This document shows, piece by piece, positions 18,132 through 28,015 of a stretch of 64,000 nt of DNA. Source of the DNA: Sphingomonas sp. M1-B02 (lineage in GTDB: Bacteria; Pseudomonadota; Alphaproteobacteria; Sphingomonadales; Sphingomonadaceae); NCBI RefSeq assembly GCF_026167525.1, contig NZ_CP110679.1, forward strand, positions 372,001 through 436,000. The letters run 5' to 3'. The number at the start of each line of letters is the position of its first letter. The first letter of the stretch is position 1. The notes beneath the pieces were generated by a model. It was not told the DNA's origin. It saw only the letters and a program-made list of their open reading frames with translations, and searched no databases. The translations under genes were made by a program, and so were the position numbers.

Positions 18132-19256
18132 ATGCATTCGTCCAACGCACAAAATTTCGGCTGGCGCGGTCGCTGGATCGCCTGGCGCAACCGCATTTTC
18201 GGGTCCGAACGGTTTCAGCGCTTCGCGGTGCGCTTCCCGTTGACGCGTCCGATCGCGCGACGGCGTGCGCGGGGGCTGTTCGATCTTGTGGCCGGATTCA
18301 CCTATTCGCAGATCCTGGCGGCATGCGTGCAGACGGGCCTGCTCGACTTGCTTGCAGAGGGCCCGCTCGACACCGCGACGATCGCGACGCGCATCGACCT
18401 GCCGCCCGCCGGGGCCGAACGCCTGTTGCGCGGGGCGGCGGCACTCGGGCTGGTCGAGCCGATCGCCAATGCCTGGGCCTTGGGGAGCGACGGCGCAGCG
18501 CTGCGCGGCAATCGCGGGATCGCCGAAATGGTGGCGCACCATCACCTGCTCTACGCCGATCTCTCCGATCCGGTGGCGTTGTTGCGGCGGGGCGGGGGAG
18601 GCGGTCAGTTGTCGCGGCACTGGCATTATGCCGAGTCGTCGGGAAACGGGGATGCGAATGCCGTGGCCGCTTACTCGGCCCTGATGGCGCGCTCCCAGCC
18701 CCTGATCGCGGCGCAGGCGATCGATTGCTATCGCTTCGATCGCCACCGCCGGCTGCTCGACGTCGGCGGGGGCGAAGGCGCCTTTCTCGAATCGGTGGCG
18801 GCGCGCGTTCCGGGGCTCGAGCTCGGCCTGTTCGACCTACCCGCGGTCGGCGAACGGGCGCGGATGCGATTCGACTCGGCCGGGCTCGCAGCGCGAACCA
18901 CTGTGTTCGGAGGCGATTTCCTCAACGACTCGCTGCCGATGGGCTACGATCTGATATCGCTGATCCGCGTGCTGCACGATCATGACGACGCTCCGGCGCT
19001 GGCGCTGCTTCGCAATGTCCATGCGGCGCTGCCCGTCGGCGGCACGCTGTTTATCGCCGAGCCGATGGCCCGGACGCCCGGTGCGGAACCCGTCGGTGAC
19101 GCTTATTTCGGCTTCTATCTATTGGCGATGGGATCGGGGAGGGCGCGCAGCAGCGCTGAAATCCGCGCGATGCTGCATGCTGCGGGCTTTTCCCGGTCGC
19201 GCCCCGTCGCGACTGCGATGCCGCTGACGACAAGTGCAATCGTCGCCACGCGCTAG
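18132..19256 (+). CDS. crtF: Hydroxyneurosporene O-methyltransferase
   Basis: SAM-dependent methyltransferase (374 aa) that methylates the 1-hydroxy group made by CrtC. N-terminal winged-helix dimerisation domain (about 55-130, GLFDLVAGFTYSQILAACVQ) and C-terminal Rossmann domain with the SAM motif RRLLDVGGGEGAFLESVA and the LIRVLHDHDD loop. The ATG at 18132 (MHSSNAQNFG) is chosen; in-frame starts at 18096 lie across the operator. No good ribosome-binding site is visible because the operator abuts the start. Confidence 0.92.
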   Translation: MHSSNAQNFGWRGRWIAWRNRIFGSERFQRFAVRFPLTRPIARRRARGLFDLVAGFTYSQILAACVQTGLLDLLAEGPLDTATIATRIDLPPAGAERLLRGAAALGLVEPIANAWALGSDGAALRGNRGIAEMVAHHHLLYADLSDPVALLRRGGGGGQLSRHWHYAESSGNGDANAVAAYSALMARSQPLIAAQAIDCYRFDRHRRLLDVGGGEGAFLESVAARVPGLELGLFDLPAVGERARMRFDSAGLAARTTVFGGDFLNDSLPMGYDLISLIRVLHDHDDAPALALLRNVHAALPVGGTLFIAEPMARTPGAEPVGDAYFGFYLLAMGSGRARSSAEIRAMLHAAGFSRSRPVATAMPLTTSAIVATR

Positions 19257-19261
19257 GCGAC

Positions 19262-19279
19262 TGTCCAATCTGATTGACA
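19262..19279. promoter_or_regulatory. Candidate PpsR/CrtJ operator upstream of bchC
   Basis: TGTCCAATCTGATTGACA, a perfect TGT-N12-ACA whose right half forms a TTGACA -35-like hexamer. It starts 5 bp after the crtF stop and 92 bp before bchC, and is placed to control the bchCXYZ-puf transcription unit. Confidence 0.8.
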
Positions 19280-19353
19280 TCCAGATGTGTCTAGAGCAGG
19301 TTACGCCCCAGCAGCAGGTTCCATGCAGAACCGTTGCCGCGGGGGGTGACCAG

Positions 19354-20280
19354 ATGGATGCAGTAGCGGTCATATTGGAAGCGCCGGAAAAGTTGGCGCT
19401 GCGACCGCTTGCACTCAATCCCATGGCTGCCGGCGACGTCCGGGTCGAGATCGACTGGAGCGGGATTTCGTCGGGTACCGAGAAATTGCTGTGGACCGGC
19501 CGTATGCCGAACTTCCCGGGCATGGGCTATCCGCTGGTGCCGGGCTACGAATCGGTCGGGCGTATCGTCGATGCCGGCGCAGAGGCGCGCGGACGGATCG
19601 GCGAATGGGTCTTCGTGCCGGGTGCGAATTGCTATGCGCAAGCGCGCGGGCTGTTCGGCGGCACTGCGCGCCAAGTCTTGCTGCCGGCGGCGCGGGCGAT
19701 CCCGATCCGCGAATCGCTCGGCCGCGACGGCATCCTGCTCGCGCTGGCCGCGACGGCGCACCACGCGATCGCGATCGGCGGCGTGCCCGATCTGGTGATC
19801 GGCCACGGGATTCTCGGGCGGCTGATCGCACGGATCACGGTGGCCAGCGGTGGCGGCACCCCGACCGTTTGGGAAACCAATCCTGACCGGCGCGACGGGT
19901 TCGGCTATCCGGTAATCGACCCCGCGACCGACGAGCGCCGCGACTATCGGGCGATCTGCGACGCGAGCGGCGCCGGCGACATCCTAGACATTGCCTTTGG
20001 ACGGCTCGGCAAGGGCGGCGAAGTCGTGCTGGCCGGCTTCTACGACCGGCTATCCTTTGCCTTTCCTCCGGCCTTCATGCGCGAGGCACGACTGCGCATC
20101 GCCGCGGAGTTCACCCCCGCCGACATCGCCGCGACGCTGGCGCTGATCGACACCGGGCTGCTCGAGCTTGACGGGCTGATCAGTCATGCCCGCCCCGCCG
20201 CGGAGGCAGTCGACGCCTATCCGCAGGCCTTCACCGATCCCGATTGCCTGAAGATGGTCCTCGACTGGAGAAGTATATGA
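19354..20280 (+). CDS. bchC: Bacteriochlorophyllide a dehydrogenase (chlorophyll synthesis pathway protein BchC)
   Basis: Medium-chain dehydrogenase-like enzyme (308 aa) that oxidises the 3-hydroxyethyl group of bacteriochlorophyllide to acetyl. Motifs VEIDWSGISSGTEKLLWTG, PGMGYPLVPGYESVGRIV, VPGANCYAQARGLFGG and a reduced nucleotide-binding core VIGHGILGRLIARI. ATG at 19354 with GGGGGGTGA upstream. The stop overlaps bchX as ATGA. It heads the bchCXYZ-puf superoperon arrangement typical of purple bacteria. Confidence 0.95.
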   Translation: MDAVAVILEAPEKLALRPLALNPMAAGDVRVEIDWSGISSGTEKLLWTGRMPNFPGMGYPLVPGYESVGRIVDAGAEARGRIGEWVFVPGANCYAQARGLFGGTARQVLLPAARAIPIRESLGRDGILLALAATAHHAIAIGGVPDLVIGHGILGRLIARITVASGGGTPTVWETNPDRRDGFGYPVIDPATDERRDYRAICDASGAGDILDIAFGRLGKGGEVVLAGFYDRLSFAFPPAFMREARLRIAAEFTPADIAATLALIDTGLLELDGLISHARPAAEAVDAYPQAFTDPDCLKMVLDWRSI

Positions 20281-21260
20281 GCATGTTCGATCCAGGCGAG
20301 CTGCGCGAGGAAGCCGCGTTCGAGCCCGATCCGGTCCACACAGGCCCCGTTACCAAGGAAACGCAGATCATCGCCATCTATGGCAAGGGCGGGTCGGGCA
20401 AGTCGTTCGCGCTGGCCAACCTGAGCTACATGATGGCGCAGCAGGGCAAGCGCGTGCTGCTGATCGGCTGCGACCCAAAGAGCGACACGACCAGCCTGCT
20501 GTTCGGAGGCAAATCGACGCCGACGATCATCGAGACGAGCTCGAAGAAGAAGCTGGCGGGCGAGGAGATCGGGATCGAGGATGTCTGCTTCCAGCGCGAC
20601 GGCGTGTTCGCGATGGAATTGGGCGGTCCGGAAGTGGGGCGCGGCTGCGGCGGGCGCGGGATCATCCACGGTTTCGAGACGCTCGAGAAACTCGGCTTCC
20701 ATGAATGGGGCTTCGACTACGTCCTGCTCGATTTCCTCGGCGACGTGGTGTGCGGCGGCTTCGGCCTGCCGATCGCGCGCGACATGTGCCAGAAGGTCAT
20801 CGTCGTCGCCTCGAACGATCTCCAGTCGCTCTACGTCGCCAACAACGTCTGCAAGGCAGTCGAATATTTCCGCAAGATGGGCGGCAATGTCGGCGTCGCG
20901 GGGATGATCCTCAACAAGGATGACGGCACCGGCGAGGCCAATGCCTTTGCGGAGGCGGTCGGCATTCCGGTGCTGTGTGCGATCCCCGCCAACGAGGACA
21001 TCCGCAAGAAGAGCGCGAACTACCAGATCATCGGCAAGCCCGGCGGCCAATGGGCATCGCTGTTCGAGGAACTCGCGGTCAACGTAGCCGAGGCGCCGCC
21101 GCTCCGCCCCGCACCGCTCGACCAGGATGGATTGCTCGGCCTGTTCAGCGCCGACGTCACCGGCGCGGACTATTCGCTCAAGCCGGCGACCCAAGCCGAT
21201 ATGCGCGGCGCGGCCTATGTCGCCAAGCCGAGCCTCGAAGTCGTGTACGATACGGTCTGA
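20277..21260 (+). CDS. bchX: Chlorophyllide a reductase iron protein, subunit X
   Basis: NifH-like ATPase (327 aa) that passes electrons to BchY-BchZ for reduction of the chlorin B ring. P-loop IYGKGGSGKSFALANLSYMM, and both cysteines for the intersubunit 4Fe-4S cluster (GRGCGGRG and [10 protein letters not shown]). The ATG at 20277 overlaps the bchC stop, with GGAGAA upstream. The 3-nt gap to bchY fits tight co-translation. Confidence 0.96.
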   Translation: MSMFDPGELREEAAFEPDPVHTGPVTKETQIIAIYGKGGSGKSFALANLSYMMAQQGKRVLLIGCDPKSDTTSLLFGGKSTPTIIETSSKKKLAGEEIGIEDVCFQRDGVFAMELGGPEVGRGCGGRGIIHGFETLEKLGFHEWGFDYVLLDFLGDVVCGGFGLPIARDMCQKVIVVASNDLQSLYVANNVCKAVEYFRKMGGNVGVAGMILNKDDGTGEANAFAEAVGIPVLCAIPANEDIRKKSANYQIIGKPGGQWASLFEELAVNVAEAPPLRPAPLDQDGLLGLFSADVTGADYSLKPATQADMRGAAYVAKPSLEVVYDTV

Positions 21261-21263
21261 TCG

Positions 21264-22787
21264 GTGACGGTAGAAGCCCTTCCCCGCGACCGCGACCGGA
21301 TCGACCTCACGCCGAGCCCGGCCGAAGGTGGCTGCGGTTCGAAGGAGACAATGCACGCGGCGGCGGTCACCGCCGGCAAGTCCGAAATCCTCGATCGCTA
21401 CGCCGCCGATTATCCCAAGGGGCCGCACGATCAGCCGCAATCGATGTGCCCGGCGTTCGGATCCTTGCGCGTCGGGCTGCGCATGCGCCGCACCGCGAGC
21501 GTGCTCTCGGGCTCGGCATGCTGCGTCTATGGCCTGACCTTCACCTCGCATTTCTACGGCGCCAAGCGCAGCGTCGGCTATGTCCCGTTCAGTTCGGAGA
21601 CGCTCGTCACCGGCAAGCTGTTCGAGGATATCCGCGACGCGGTTCACGACCTCGCCGACCCGGCGCTCTACGACACGATCATCGTCACCAATCTCTGCGT
21701 GCCGACTGCTTCGGGCGTGCCGCTGCAGTTGCTGCCCGATCAGATCAACGGCGTCCGGGTGATCGGTATCGACGTCCCCGGCTTTGGCGTGCCGACGCAT
21801 GCCGAGGCGAAGGATGTGCTCGCCGGGGCGATGCTTAGTTATGCGCGCAAGGAGGCCGAGCAGGGCCCGGTGGCCGCGCCCAAGGAGCGGCCAGACCGGC
21901 CGACGGTGACGTTGCTCGGCGAGATGTTTCCGGCCGACCCGCCCGGGATCGGCCTGATGCTCGAGCCGCTGGGGCTGGCGGCGGGGCCGGTCGTCCCGAC
22001 GCGCGAATGGCGCGAGCTGTATTCGGCGCTCGATTGCGCGGTCGTCGGCGCGATCCATCCTTTCTACACCGCGAGCATCCGCGAGTTCGAGGCCGCGGGA
22101 CGCGCCGTGGTCGGCTCGGCGCCGGTCGGCGCGGACGGCACCGCGGCGTGGCTCGATGCGATCGGCAAGGCGTGCGGAGTCGCGCAGGACAGGATCGACG
22201 CTTCGAAGAATCGTTTCATCCCTGCGATCCGCGGGGCGCTCGCCGCCAAGCCGGTCAAAGGGCGGATCACGGTGTCGGGCTATGAAGGCTCGGAACTGCT
22301 GGTCGCGCGGCTGCTGATCGAGAGCGGCGCCGACGTGCCCTATGTCGGCACCGCCTGCCCGCGGACGGTCTGGTCCGATCCCGATCGCGAATGGCTCGAG
22401 GCGCATGGCTGCCGCGTGCAATATCGCGCGAGCCTCGAACAGGATATCGCCGCGGTCGAAGAGTTCGGCCCCGATCTCGCGATCGGCACCACGCCGGTGG
22501 TCCAGCACGCCAAGCAGAAATCGATCCCGGCGCTCTATTTCACCAACCTCATCTCGGCGCGACCGCTGATGGGGCCGGCGGGGGCGGGCAGCCTGGCAAT
22601 GGTGGTCAACGCCGCGCTCGCCAACCAGCATCGCTTCGACAAGATGACGGCCTTCTTCGAGGGTGTCGGCACCGGCGCGACCGCGGGGGTGTGGGAAGAC
22701 ACTCCGGTCGATCGCCCCGAGTTCAAGGCTAAATACGCCGCCAAGCGGATCGCCGCGGCCAAGGCCGAGGAGCATATCGGCACATGA
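21264..22787 (+). CDS. bchY: Chlorophyllide a reductase subunit Y
   Basis: NifD-like catalytic subunit of chlorophyllide reductase (507 aa). Cysteines that bind the catalytic cluster with BchZ lie in [30 protein letters not shown] and [16 protein letters not shown] start 3 nt after the bchX stop. The C-terminal region ([20 protein letters not shown]) is conserved. The stop overlaps bchZ as ATGA. Confidence 0.96.
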   Translation: MTVEALPRDRDRIDLTPSPAEGGCGSKETMHAAAVTAGKSEILDRYAADYPKGPHDQPQSMCPAFGSLRVGLRMRRTASVLSGSACCVYGLTFTSHFYGAKRSVGYVPFSSETLVTGKLFEDIRDAVHDLADPALYDTIIVTNLCVPTASGVPLQLLPDQINGVRVIGIDVPGFGVPTHAEAKDVLAGAMLSYARKEAEQGPVAAPKERPDRPTVTLLGEMFPADPPGIGLMLEPLGLAAGPVVPTREWRELYSALDCAVVGAIHPFYTASIREFEAAGRAVVGSAPVGADGTAAWLDAIGKACGVAQDRIDASKNRFIPAIRGALAAKPVKGRITVSGYEGSELLVARLLIESGADVPYVGTACPRTVWSDPDREWLEAHGCRVQYRASLEQDIAAVEEFGPDLAIGTTPVVQHAKQKSIPALYFTNLISARPLMGPAGAGSLAMVVNAALANQHRFDKMTAFFEGVGTGATAGVWEDTPVDRPEFKAKYAAKRIAAAKAEEHIGT

Positions 22788-24241
22788 CGCTGATCCTCGA
22801 TCACGATCGGGCCGGAGGCTATTGGGGCGCTGTCTATGCCTTCACTGCGATCAAGGGATTGCAGGTGATCATCGACGGTCCGGTCGGCTGCGAGAATCTG
22901 CCGGTCACGTCGGTGCTGCATTATACCGACGGCCTGCCGCCGCACGAATTGCCGATCGTCGTCACGGGACTTGGCGAGCAGGAGCTCGGCCGCGACGGCA
23001 CCGAGGGCGCGATGAAGCGGGCGTGGAAGACGCTCGATCCCGATCTGCCGGCGGTGGTGGTCACCGGATCGATCGCCGAGATGATCGGCGGCGGGGTGAC
23101 CCCCGAGGGGACCAATATCCAGCGCTTCCTGCCGCGCACGATCGACGAGGATCAGTGGCAATCGGGCGATCGCGCGCTGACCTGGCTGTGGACCCAGTTC
23201 GGGACGAAGAAGGTTCCGCCGGCCAAGCCGCCGCGCGAGGGGCAAAAGCCGACTGTCAACATCATCGGGCCGATGTACGGCACCTTCAACATGCCGTCCG
23301 ACCTGGCCGAGATCCGCCGGCTGATCGAGGGGATCGGCGCGGAGGTCGGGATGGTGTTCCCGCTCGGCAGCCACCTCGCCGACGTCAAGAAACTGCCGCT
23401 CGCGCAGGTCAATGTCTGCATGTACCGCGAGTTCGGGCGCGGCCTCTGCGAGGCGCTCGAGCGTCCCTATCTGCAAGCGCCGATCGGGCTCGAATCGACG
23501 ACCTTGTTCCTGCGCAAGCTGGGCGAGCTGACCGGGCTCGATCCCGAGCCGTTCATCGAGCGCGAGAAGCATACGACGATCAAGCCGCTTTGGGATCTGT
23601 GGCGCTCGGTGACCCAGGATTTCTTCGGGACCGCCAGCTTCGGGATCGTAGCCACCGACACCTATGCGCGCGGCATCCGCAAGTTCCTCGAGGAGGATAT
23701 GGGGCTGCCCTGCAACTTCGCGGTGTCGCGCTGCGCGGGGGCCAAGTCCGACAACCAGTCGGTCAAGGATATGATCGCGACCAATCCGCCGCTCGTGCTG
23801 TTCGGCAGCTTCAACGAGCGGATGTACATGGCCGAGGCCGCCGGCGGGGGCGGGATGCGCGGGGTCTTTATCCCGGCGAGCTTCCCCGGCGCGGTGATCC
23901 GCCGCCATACCGGCACGCCGTTCATGGGCTATGCCGGCGCGACCTATCTGATCCAGGAAGTCTGCAACGCGCTGTTCGATGCGCTCTTCCACATCCTCCC
24001 GCTCGCCGGCCAGCTCGACAAGGTCGAGGCCACGCCGGCGCGGATCGAGCGCGAGCTGATGTGGGACGAGGCCGCCAAGTCGGAACTCGATGCCGTCGTC
24101 GAGCGCGCGCCGGTATTGGTGCGCATCTCGATGGCCAAGCGCATCCGCGACGCCGCCGAACGCGCCGCGCGCCGGGCCGGCGAGGCCTCCGTCACGCCCG
24201 AGCGCCTGGCGCTCGCGATCACCGAAAGCCGCGACCTGTGA
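22784..24241 (+). CDS. bchZ: Chlorophyllide a reductase subunit Z
   Basis: NifK-like catalytic subunit paired with BchY (485 aa). Conserved [20 protein letters not shown] start with [19 protein letters not shown] cluster region, the [12 protein letters not shown] loop and a C-terminal [20 protein letters not shown] segment with the post-1-helix tail typical of BchZ. It runs directly into the puf leader (154 bp), so read-through transcription of puf from bchC is likely. Confidence 0.96.
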   Translation: MTLILDHDRAGGYWGAVYAFTAIKGLQVIIDGPVGCENLPVTSVLHYTDGLPPHELPIVVTGLGEQELGRDGTEGAMKRAWKTLDPDLPAVVVTGSIAEMIGGGVTPEGTNIQRFLPRTIDEDQWQSGDRALTWLWTQFGTKKVPPAKPPREGQKPTVNIIGPMYGTFNMPSDLAEIRRLIEGIGAEVGMVFPLGSHLADVKKLPLAQVNVCMYREFGRGLCEALERPYLQAPIGLESTTLFLRKLGELTGLDPEPFIEREKHTTIKPLWDLWRSVTQDFFGTASFGIVATDTYARGIRKFLEEDMGLPCNFAVSRCAGAKSDNQSVKDMIATNPPLVLFGSFNERMYMAEAAGGGGMRGVFIPASFPGAVIRRHTGTPFMGYAGATYLIQEVCNALFDALFHILPLAGQLDKVEATPARIERELMWDEAAKSELDAVVERAPVLVRISMAKRIRDAAERAARRAGEASVTPERLALAITESRDL

Positions 24242-24344
24242 GCGCGGCCACGCTTCTCCGCCCGATCGGACCGGCATCGCCGCTGCGCCGATCGCTGCGG
24301 ACACACCGATCCTCGTGGGTTTTGGCCCGCGCGGATACCGCCTG

Positions 24345-24363
24345 GGAGCGCGTTCCACGCTCC
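24345..24363 (+). promoter_or_regulatory. Stem-loop in the bchZ-pufB leader
   Basis: GGAGCG (24345-24350) and CGCTCC (24358-24363) form a 6-bp stem with a 7-nt loop, 32 nt before pufB and without a T run. It may be a 5' stabiliser or processing site of the puf mRNA. The rest of the 154-bp leader shows no clear PpsR site. Confidence 0.4.
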
Positions 24364-24395
24364 TGCCCTGACGGGAAAACACGGAGACGTAGAAA

Positions 24396-24554
24396 ATGAG
24401 CGATCCAAACGAAAGGCCGGGCCTGGGAACCTACCTCACCCCCGATGAAGCCAAAGAATTCCACAAGCTGTTCATCACCAGCTTCCTGATCTTCACCGTC
24501 ATCGCGATCATCGCGCATGTACTGGTTTGGAACTGGCGGCCCTGGCTCGGATAA
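24396..24554 (+). CDS. pufB: Light-harvesting 1 beta polypeptide
   Basis: Core-antenna beta subunit (52 aa) that binds bacteriochlorophyll in the LH1 ring. The N-terminal cytoplasmic part [20 protein letters not shown] is followed by [10 protein letters not shown], one membrane helix, the Mg-ligand histidine (IIAH, residue 41) and the C-terminal signature WNWRPWLG. The start is preceded by GGAGACGTAGAAA. First puf gene; 42 nt before pufA. Confidence 0.95.
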   Translation: MSDPNERPGLGTYLTPDEAKEFHKLFITSFLIFTVIAIIAHVLVWNWRPWLG

Positions 24555-24596
24555 GCCCGGACCGATATTTCGACCATAAGTGAGGAGGACCACATC

Positions 24597-24776
24597 ATGT
24601 GGAGAATTTGGCTCATATTCGACCCGCGCCGCGCGCTCGTCGCATTGTTTATCTTCCTGTTCGTGCTGGCACTGTTGATTCACTTCATCCTGCTCAGCAC
24701 CGACCGGTTCAACTGGCTCGACGGTCCGCACAAGGCGGCACCGGCAGCGATGGCTCCCGCGACACCCGGGACCTGA
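24597..24776 (+). CDS. pufA: Light-harvesting 1 alpha polypeptide
   Basis: Core-antenna alpha subunit (59 aa). The [21 protein letters not shown]-terminus is diagnostic. The membrane helix contains the Mg-ligand His29 ([16 protein letters not shown]), followed by an Ala/Pro-rich tail ([13 protein letters not shown]). GAGGAGG lies 6-12 nt upstream of the ATG. Confidence 0.95.
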   Translation: MWRIWLIFDPRRALVALFIFLFVLALLIHFILLSTDRFNWLDGPHKAAPAAMAPATPGT

Positions 24777-24816
24777 GCGATTGACGCCACCGCGTGGGCT
24801 GATGCGCACGCGGGCG

Positions 24817-24846
24817 GACGAAGCCGGGCGAAAGCCCGGCCTCGTC
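24817..24846 (+). promoter_or_regulatory. Intercistronic hairpin pufA-pufL, stem 1
   Basis: A GCCGGGC-GAAA-GCCCGGC hairpin (24823-24840) with a stable GAAA tetraloop, extended by GACGA/TCGTC pairing to 24817-24846. There is no T run. In Rhodobacter, hairpins at this position protect pufBA mRNA from 3' decay and give excess LH1 over reaction centre; the same role is inferred here. Confidence 0.75.
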
Positions 24847-24872
24847 TGAGGACGACGACCTGAACGTAACGA

Positions 24873-24892
24873 TCCCCGGCATGCGTCGGGGA
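24873..24892 (+). promoter_or_regulatory. Intercistronic hairpin pufA-pufL, stem 2
   Basis: TCCCCG (24873-24878) pairs with CGGGGA (24887-24892) around an 8-nt loop. It ends just before the GGAG ribosome-binding site of pufL, so besides mRNA stability it could modulate pufL translation. Confidence 0.5.
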
Positions 24893-24905
24893 GCGGAGAT
24901 ATGCC

Positions 24906-25730
24906 ATGGCGCTGCTGAGCTTCGAGCGAAAATACCGAGTGCGAGGGGGCACGCTGATCGGCGGCGACCTGTTCGATTTCTGGGTCGGTCCCTTCTACGT
25001 CGGCTTCTTCGGCGTAACCACCGCGATCACCGCGGCGCTCGGGACTGCCCTGATCTTCTATGCGGCCTCGCTGGGGCCGACCTGGAATCCCTGGCTGGTC
25101 AGCATCGCCCCGCCCGACATCAGCTATGGCCTGGGCCTGGCACCCTTGCGGGAGGGCGGCTTCTGGCAAATCATCACGGTCTGCGCGATCGGCGCCTTCG
25201 TTTCCTGGGCGCTGCGCGAAGTCGAGATCTGCCGAAAGCTCGGGATCGGCTATCATGTGCCGTTCGCCTATGGCTTCGCGATCTTCGCTTATGTCAGCCT
25301 GGTGGTGATCCGCCCGTGGATGCTGGGCGCCTGGGGCTTCGGCTTCCCCTATGGCATCTTCAGCCATCTCGATTGGGTGTCGAACACCGGCTACCAATAT
25401 CTCCATTTCCACTACAATCCCGCGCACATGCTGGCGGTGAGCTTCTTCTTCGTCACCGGTGGCGCGCTGGCGTTCCACGGCGCGCTGGTGCTCTCGGCGG
25501 TCAACCCGCCCAAGGGCGAGGCGGTGAAGTCGCCGGAATATGAGGACGCCTTCTTCCGCGACACGATCGGCTATTCGATCGGCACGCTCGGGATCCACCG
25601 CCTCGGGCTGTTCCTGGCGCTCTCGGCGGGGTTCTGGAGCGCGATCTGCATCATCATCTCGGGGCCGCTATGGACACGCGGCTGGCCCGAATGGTGGACG
25701 TGGTGGCTCAACCTGCCGATCTGGTCTTGA
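24906..25730 (+). CDS. pufL: Photosynthetic reaction centre subunit L
   Basis: Integral membrane subunit (274 aa) that carries the cofactors of the active electron-transfer branch. [20 protein letters not shown] start, five transmembrane helices, cofactor-ligand regions [20 protein letters not shown] and [20 protein letters not shown], and the Fe/quinone region [24 protein letters not shown] lies 8-11 nt upstream. Confidence 0.97.
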   Translation: MALLSFERKYRVRGGTLIGGDLFDFWVGPFYVGFFGVTTAITAALGTALIFYAASLGPTWNPWLVSIAPPDISYGLGLAPLREGGFWQIITVCAIGAFVSWALREVEICRKLGIGYHVPFAYGFAIFAYVSLVVIRPWMLGAWGFGFPYGIFSHLDWVSNTGYQYLHFHYNPAHMLAVSFFFVTGGALAFHGALVLSAVNPPKGEAVKSPEYEDAFFRDTIGYSIGTLGIHRLGLFLALSAGFWSAICIIISGPLWTRGWPEWWTWWLNLPIWS

Positions 25731-25743
25731 GGGGGGACGGGCG

Positions 25744-26718
25744 ATGCTGCGTTATCAGAACATATTCACCCAGGTGCAGTTGCGCGGACCGCTCGAGGCT
25801 GGACCGCCGCTGCCGGCGGGAAGCTTTGCCCGTGGCGAGGCGAGCACCTATAATTATTGGGCCGGCAAGCTCGGCGCCGCGCAGATCGGCCCGATCTATC
25901 TCGGCAAGCTTGGCATCGCCTCGCTGATCTGCGCCTTTCTCAGCTTCGAGATCATCGGGCTGAACATGTTCGCCTCGGTCAATTGGGATCCGATCCAGTT
26001 CGTCCGGCAGCTGCCCTGGCTCGCGCTCGAGCCGCCCGGCCCGCAATGGGGATTCAGCCTGTTCGTGCCGCTGGCCGAGGGCGGGTGGTGGAAGATTGCG
26101 GGCTTCTTCATGGTAGCCTCGCTGCTGCTCTGGTTCCTGCGTACGCATCGACGCGCCACGCAGCTCGGGATGGGGACGCATGTCGCCTGGGCGTTCCTGT
26201 CGGCGGTCTTCCTGATCGTGACCCTGGGCTTCATCCGGCCGATGCTGATGGGCAGTTGGGCGGAGGCGGTGCCGTTCGGCATCTTCCCGCATCTCGATTG
26301 GACCGCGGCCTTCTCGATCCGCTACGGCAACCTCTTCTACAATCCGTTCCACTGCCTCTCGATCGTCTTCCTGTACGGATCGACCTTGCTGTTCGCGATG
26401 CACGGCGCGACGATCCTCGCGGTCGGGCGCTATGGCGGCGAGCGCGAGATCGAGCAGATCACCGATCGCGGAACCGCAGCCGAGCGCGCGGCGCTATTCT
26501 GGCGCTGGACGATGGGCTTCAACGCGACGATGGAATCGATCCACCGCTGGGCGTGGTGGTTCGCGGTGCTGACGCCGCTGACCGGTGCGATCGGGATCCT
26601 GCTGACCGGGACGGTGGTCGACAATTGGTACCTTTGGGCGGTTCTGCACGGCTATGCCCCGAGCTATCCGGGCACGGGCGTCGTCGATCCTGCAACCTTG
26701 CCGGGAGCGCCGCAATGA
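25744..26718 (+). CDS. pufM: Photosynthetic reaction centre subunit M
   Basis: Reaction-centre subunit (324 aa) that pairs with Puf[21 protein letters not shown] start, helices ending in the ligand motifs [19 protein letters not shown] and [20 protein letters not shown], and the iron-ligand region [19 protein letters not shown]. The stop overlaps pufC as ATGA; presence of pufC implies a bound tetraheme donor. Confidence 0.97.
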   Translation: MLRYQNIFTQVQLRGPLEAGPPLPAGSFARGEASTYNYWAGKLGAAQIGPIYLGKLGIASLICAFLSFEIIGLNMFASVNWDPIQFVRQLPWLALEPPGPQWGFSLFVPLAEGGWWKIAGFFMVASLLLWFLRTHRRATQLGMGTHVAWAFLSAVFLIVTLGFIRPMLMGSWAEAVPFGIFPHLDWTAAFSIRYGNLFYNPFHCLSIVFLYGSTLLFAMHGATILAVGRYGGEREIEQITDRGTAAERAALFWRWTMGFNATMESIHRWAWWFAVLTPLTGAIGILLTGTVVDNWYLWAVLHGYAPSYPGTGVVDPATLPGAPQ

Positions 26719-27803
26719 GCCGTTCTTTCCTCATCGTCACCGCCGGATCGATCACCCTGCTGCTGGGCGGTTGCGAGCTCGGCCCCAAGCAATCAACCCA
26801 GACCGGCTATCGCGGCACGGGCCTCGAGCAGATCGTCGACGTCAATACCGTCGCAAAGGCCAGCGCAATTCCCGCCGCACCTTATCCCCTGCCGCCCGAG
26901 GGCGGCCCGACTGCAGGGCAGAGCTATCAGAACGTCAAGGTGCTCGGCGGTGTGAGCAAGGAGCGGTTCGACCATCTGATGGCCGAGATGAATCAGTGGG
27001 TCGCGCCCCCGGATCAAGGGTGCAGCTATTGTCATAACCCCGAGAATTTGGCGTCCGACGAAAAATATACCAAGGTCGTCGCGCGGCGCATGATCCAGAT
27101 GACGCAGACCATCAATTCTAAATGGGCGAGCCACGTCAAGACGACCGGCGTCACCTGCTTCACCTGTCACCGCGGCAATGCCGTCCCCGAGAACAAATGG
27201 GCGCTGGCCGAGGGCACGCCGCATCCGGGCTCGGTGCTGGGCAACCGCCACGGCCAGAACAGCCCCAACACCAATGTCGGCTATTCGGCGCTGCCTTATG
27301 ATCCGTTCGCCGCCTATCTGGCCGGCAAGGGCCAGGTCCCGGTGGCAAGCAGCAGCGCATATCCGTCGCCGAACCATGTCGTGTCGATCAAGGATGCCGA
27401 AAAGTCCTACGGCCTGATGATGCACGTCAGCTCTGCGCTTGGGGTCAACTGCACCTATTGCCACAACAGCCAGTCGTTCCGCGCCTGGAACCTCAGCCGT
27501 GCGCAGCGCGGTACGGCCTATTACGGCATCCGCATGGTTCGCGACGTCAACGACAATTATATCGAGTCGCTGAAAGCGACCTTCCCGGCAAATCGCAAGG
27601 GGCCGCAAGGCGATCCCTACAAGGTCAATTGCACGACCTGCCACCAGGGCGTTTCCAAGCCGCTGGGAGGGGTTAGCATGCTCAGCCAGGCGCCTTCGTT
27701 AGCGGGGAGTGCGCCGGCCGCAGCGCCTGAGGGCGGGCCGGCCGCGGGCGGCGCGGTGCCGGCCGCCTTCGCCAAGCCGGCGGCAATGACTGACAAGAAG
27801 TGA
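26715..27803 (+). CDS. pufC: Photosynthetic reaction centre tetraheme cytochrome c subunit
   Basis: Membrane-anchored periplasmic tetraheme cytochrome (362 aa) that re-reduces the special pair. Lipobox LLLGGC for an N-terminal lipid anchor. Four heme-binding sites are visible: CSYCH, CFTCH, CTYCH and CTTCH. The C-terminus is an Ala/Pro/Gly-rich tail ([20 protein letters not shown]). The start overlaps the pufM stop (ATGA); the stop overlaps a GTG that opens the tandem-repeat ORF. Confidence 0.96.
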   Translation: MSRSFLIVTAGSITLLLGGCELGPKQSTQTGYRGTGLEQIVDVNTVAKASAIPAAPYPLPPEGGPTAGQSYQNVKVLGGVSKERFDHLMAEMNQWVAPPDQGCSYCHNPENLASDEKYTKVVARRMIQMTQTINSKWASHVKTTGVTCFTCHRGNAVPENKWALAEGTPHPGSVLGNRHGQNSPNTNVGYSALPYDPFAAYLAGKGQVPVASSSAYPSPNHVVSIKDAEKSYGLMMHVSSALGVNCTYCHNSQSFRAWNLSRAQRGTAYYGIRMVRDVNDNYIESLKATFPANRKGPQGDPYKVNCTTCHQGVSKPLGGVSMLSQAPSLAGSAPAAAPEGGPAAGGAVPAAFAKPAAMTDKK

Positions 27804-28015
27804 CCTGGCTCCGCGCCGCTGATCCGAGCGGCGCGGAGCGGCTTGCCGGCGCTTTCGCCGCGCCGGGCCAGGGCGGCGCCCTCGCCGCAACGAGCCAGGG
27901 CGGCGCCCTCGCCGCAACGAGCCAGGGCGGCGCCCTCGCCGCAACGAGCCAGGGCGGCGCCCTCGCCGCAACGAGCCGGGGCGGCGGCCTCGCCGCAAGG
28001 GGCCAGGCATCGTGA
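27800..28015 (+). CDS. Possible 71-residue repeat-peptide ORF
   Basis: GTG at 27800 overlaps the pufC stop, and its TGA overlaps the GTG of the DUF3422 gene, so the frame is coupled on both sides. It encodes a short leader ([20 protein letters not shown]) and then four exact nonapeptides QGGALAATS plus a degenerate RGGGLAARG. Whether the peptide is made is unclear; the open frame may simply reflect a repeat unit of 27 bp. It could also act as an mRNA spacer that keeps ribosomes moving from pufC to the next gene. Confidence 0.3.
   Translation: MTWLRAADPSGAERLAGAFAAPGQGGALAATSQGGALAATSQGGALAATSQGGALAATSRGGGLAARGQAS
27868..28002 (+). repeat. 27-bp tandem repeat, four perfect units and one degenerate
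   Basis: Units of CCAGGGCGGCGCCCTCGCCG plus CAACGAG start at 27868, 27895, 27922 and 27949 without a mismatch. A fifth, diverged unit runs 27976-28002. Each unit contains a GGGC-GGC-GCCC hairpin. There are no spacers, so it is a minisatellite and not a CRISPR array. Copy number is likely variable between strains. Confidence 0.95.

Noticed and set aside
20217..22775. 852-aa minus-strand ORF opposite bchX and bchY
   Set aside because: Arg/Asp/His-rich shadow of high-GC codon bias; no recognisable domain and it lies entirely antisense to well-supported genes.
27868..28002. Possible CRISPR-like array
   Set aside because: The repeats are directly tandem with no spacers and no cas genes are nearby; it is a minisatellite.
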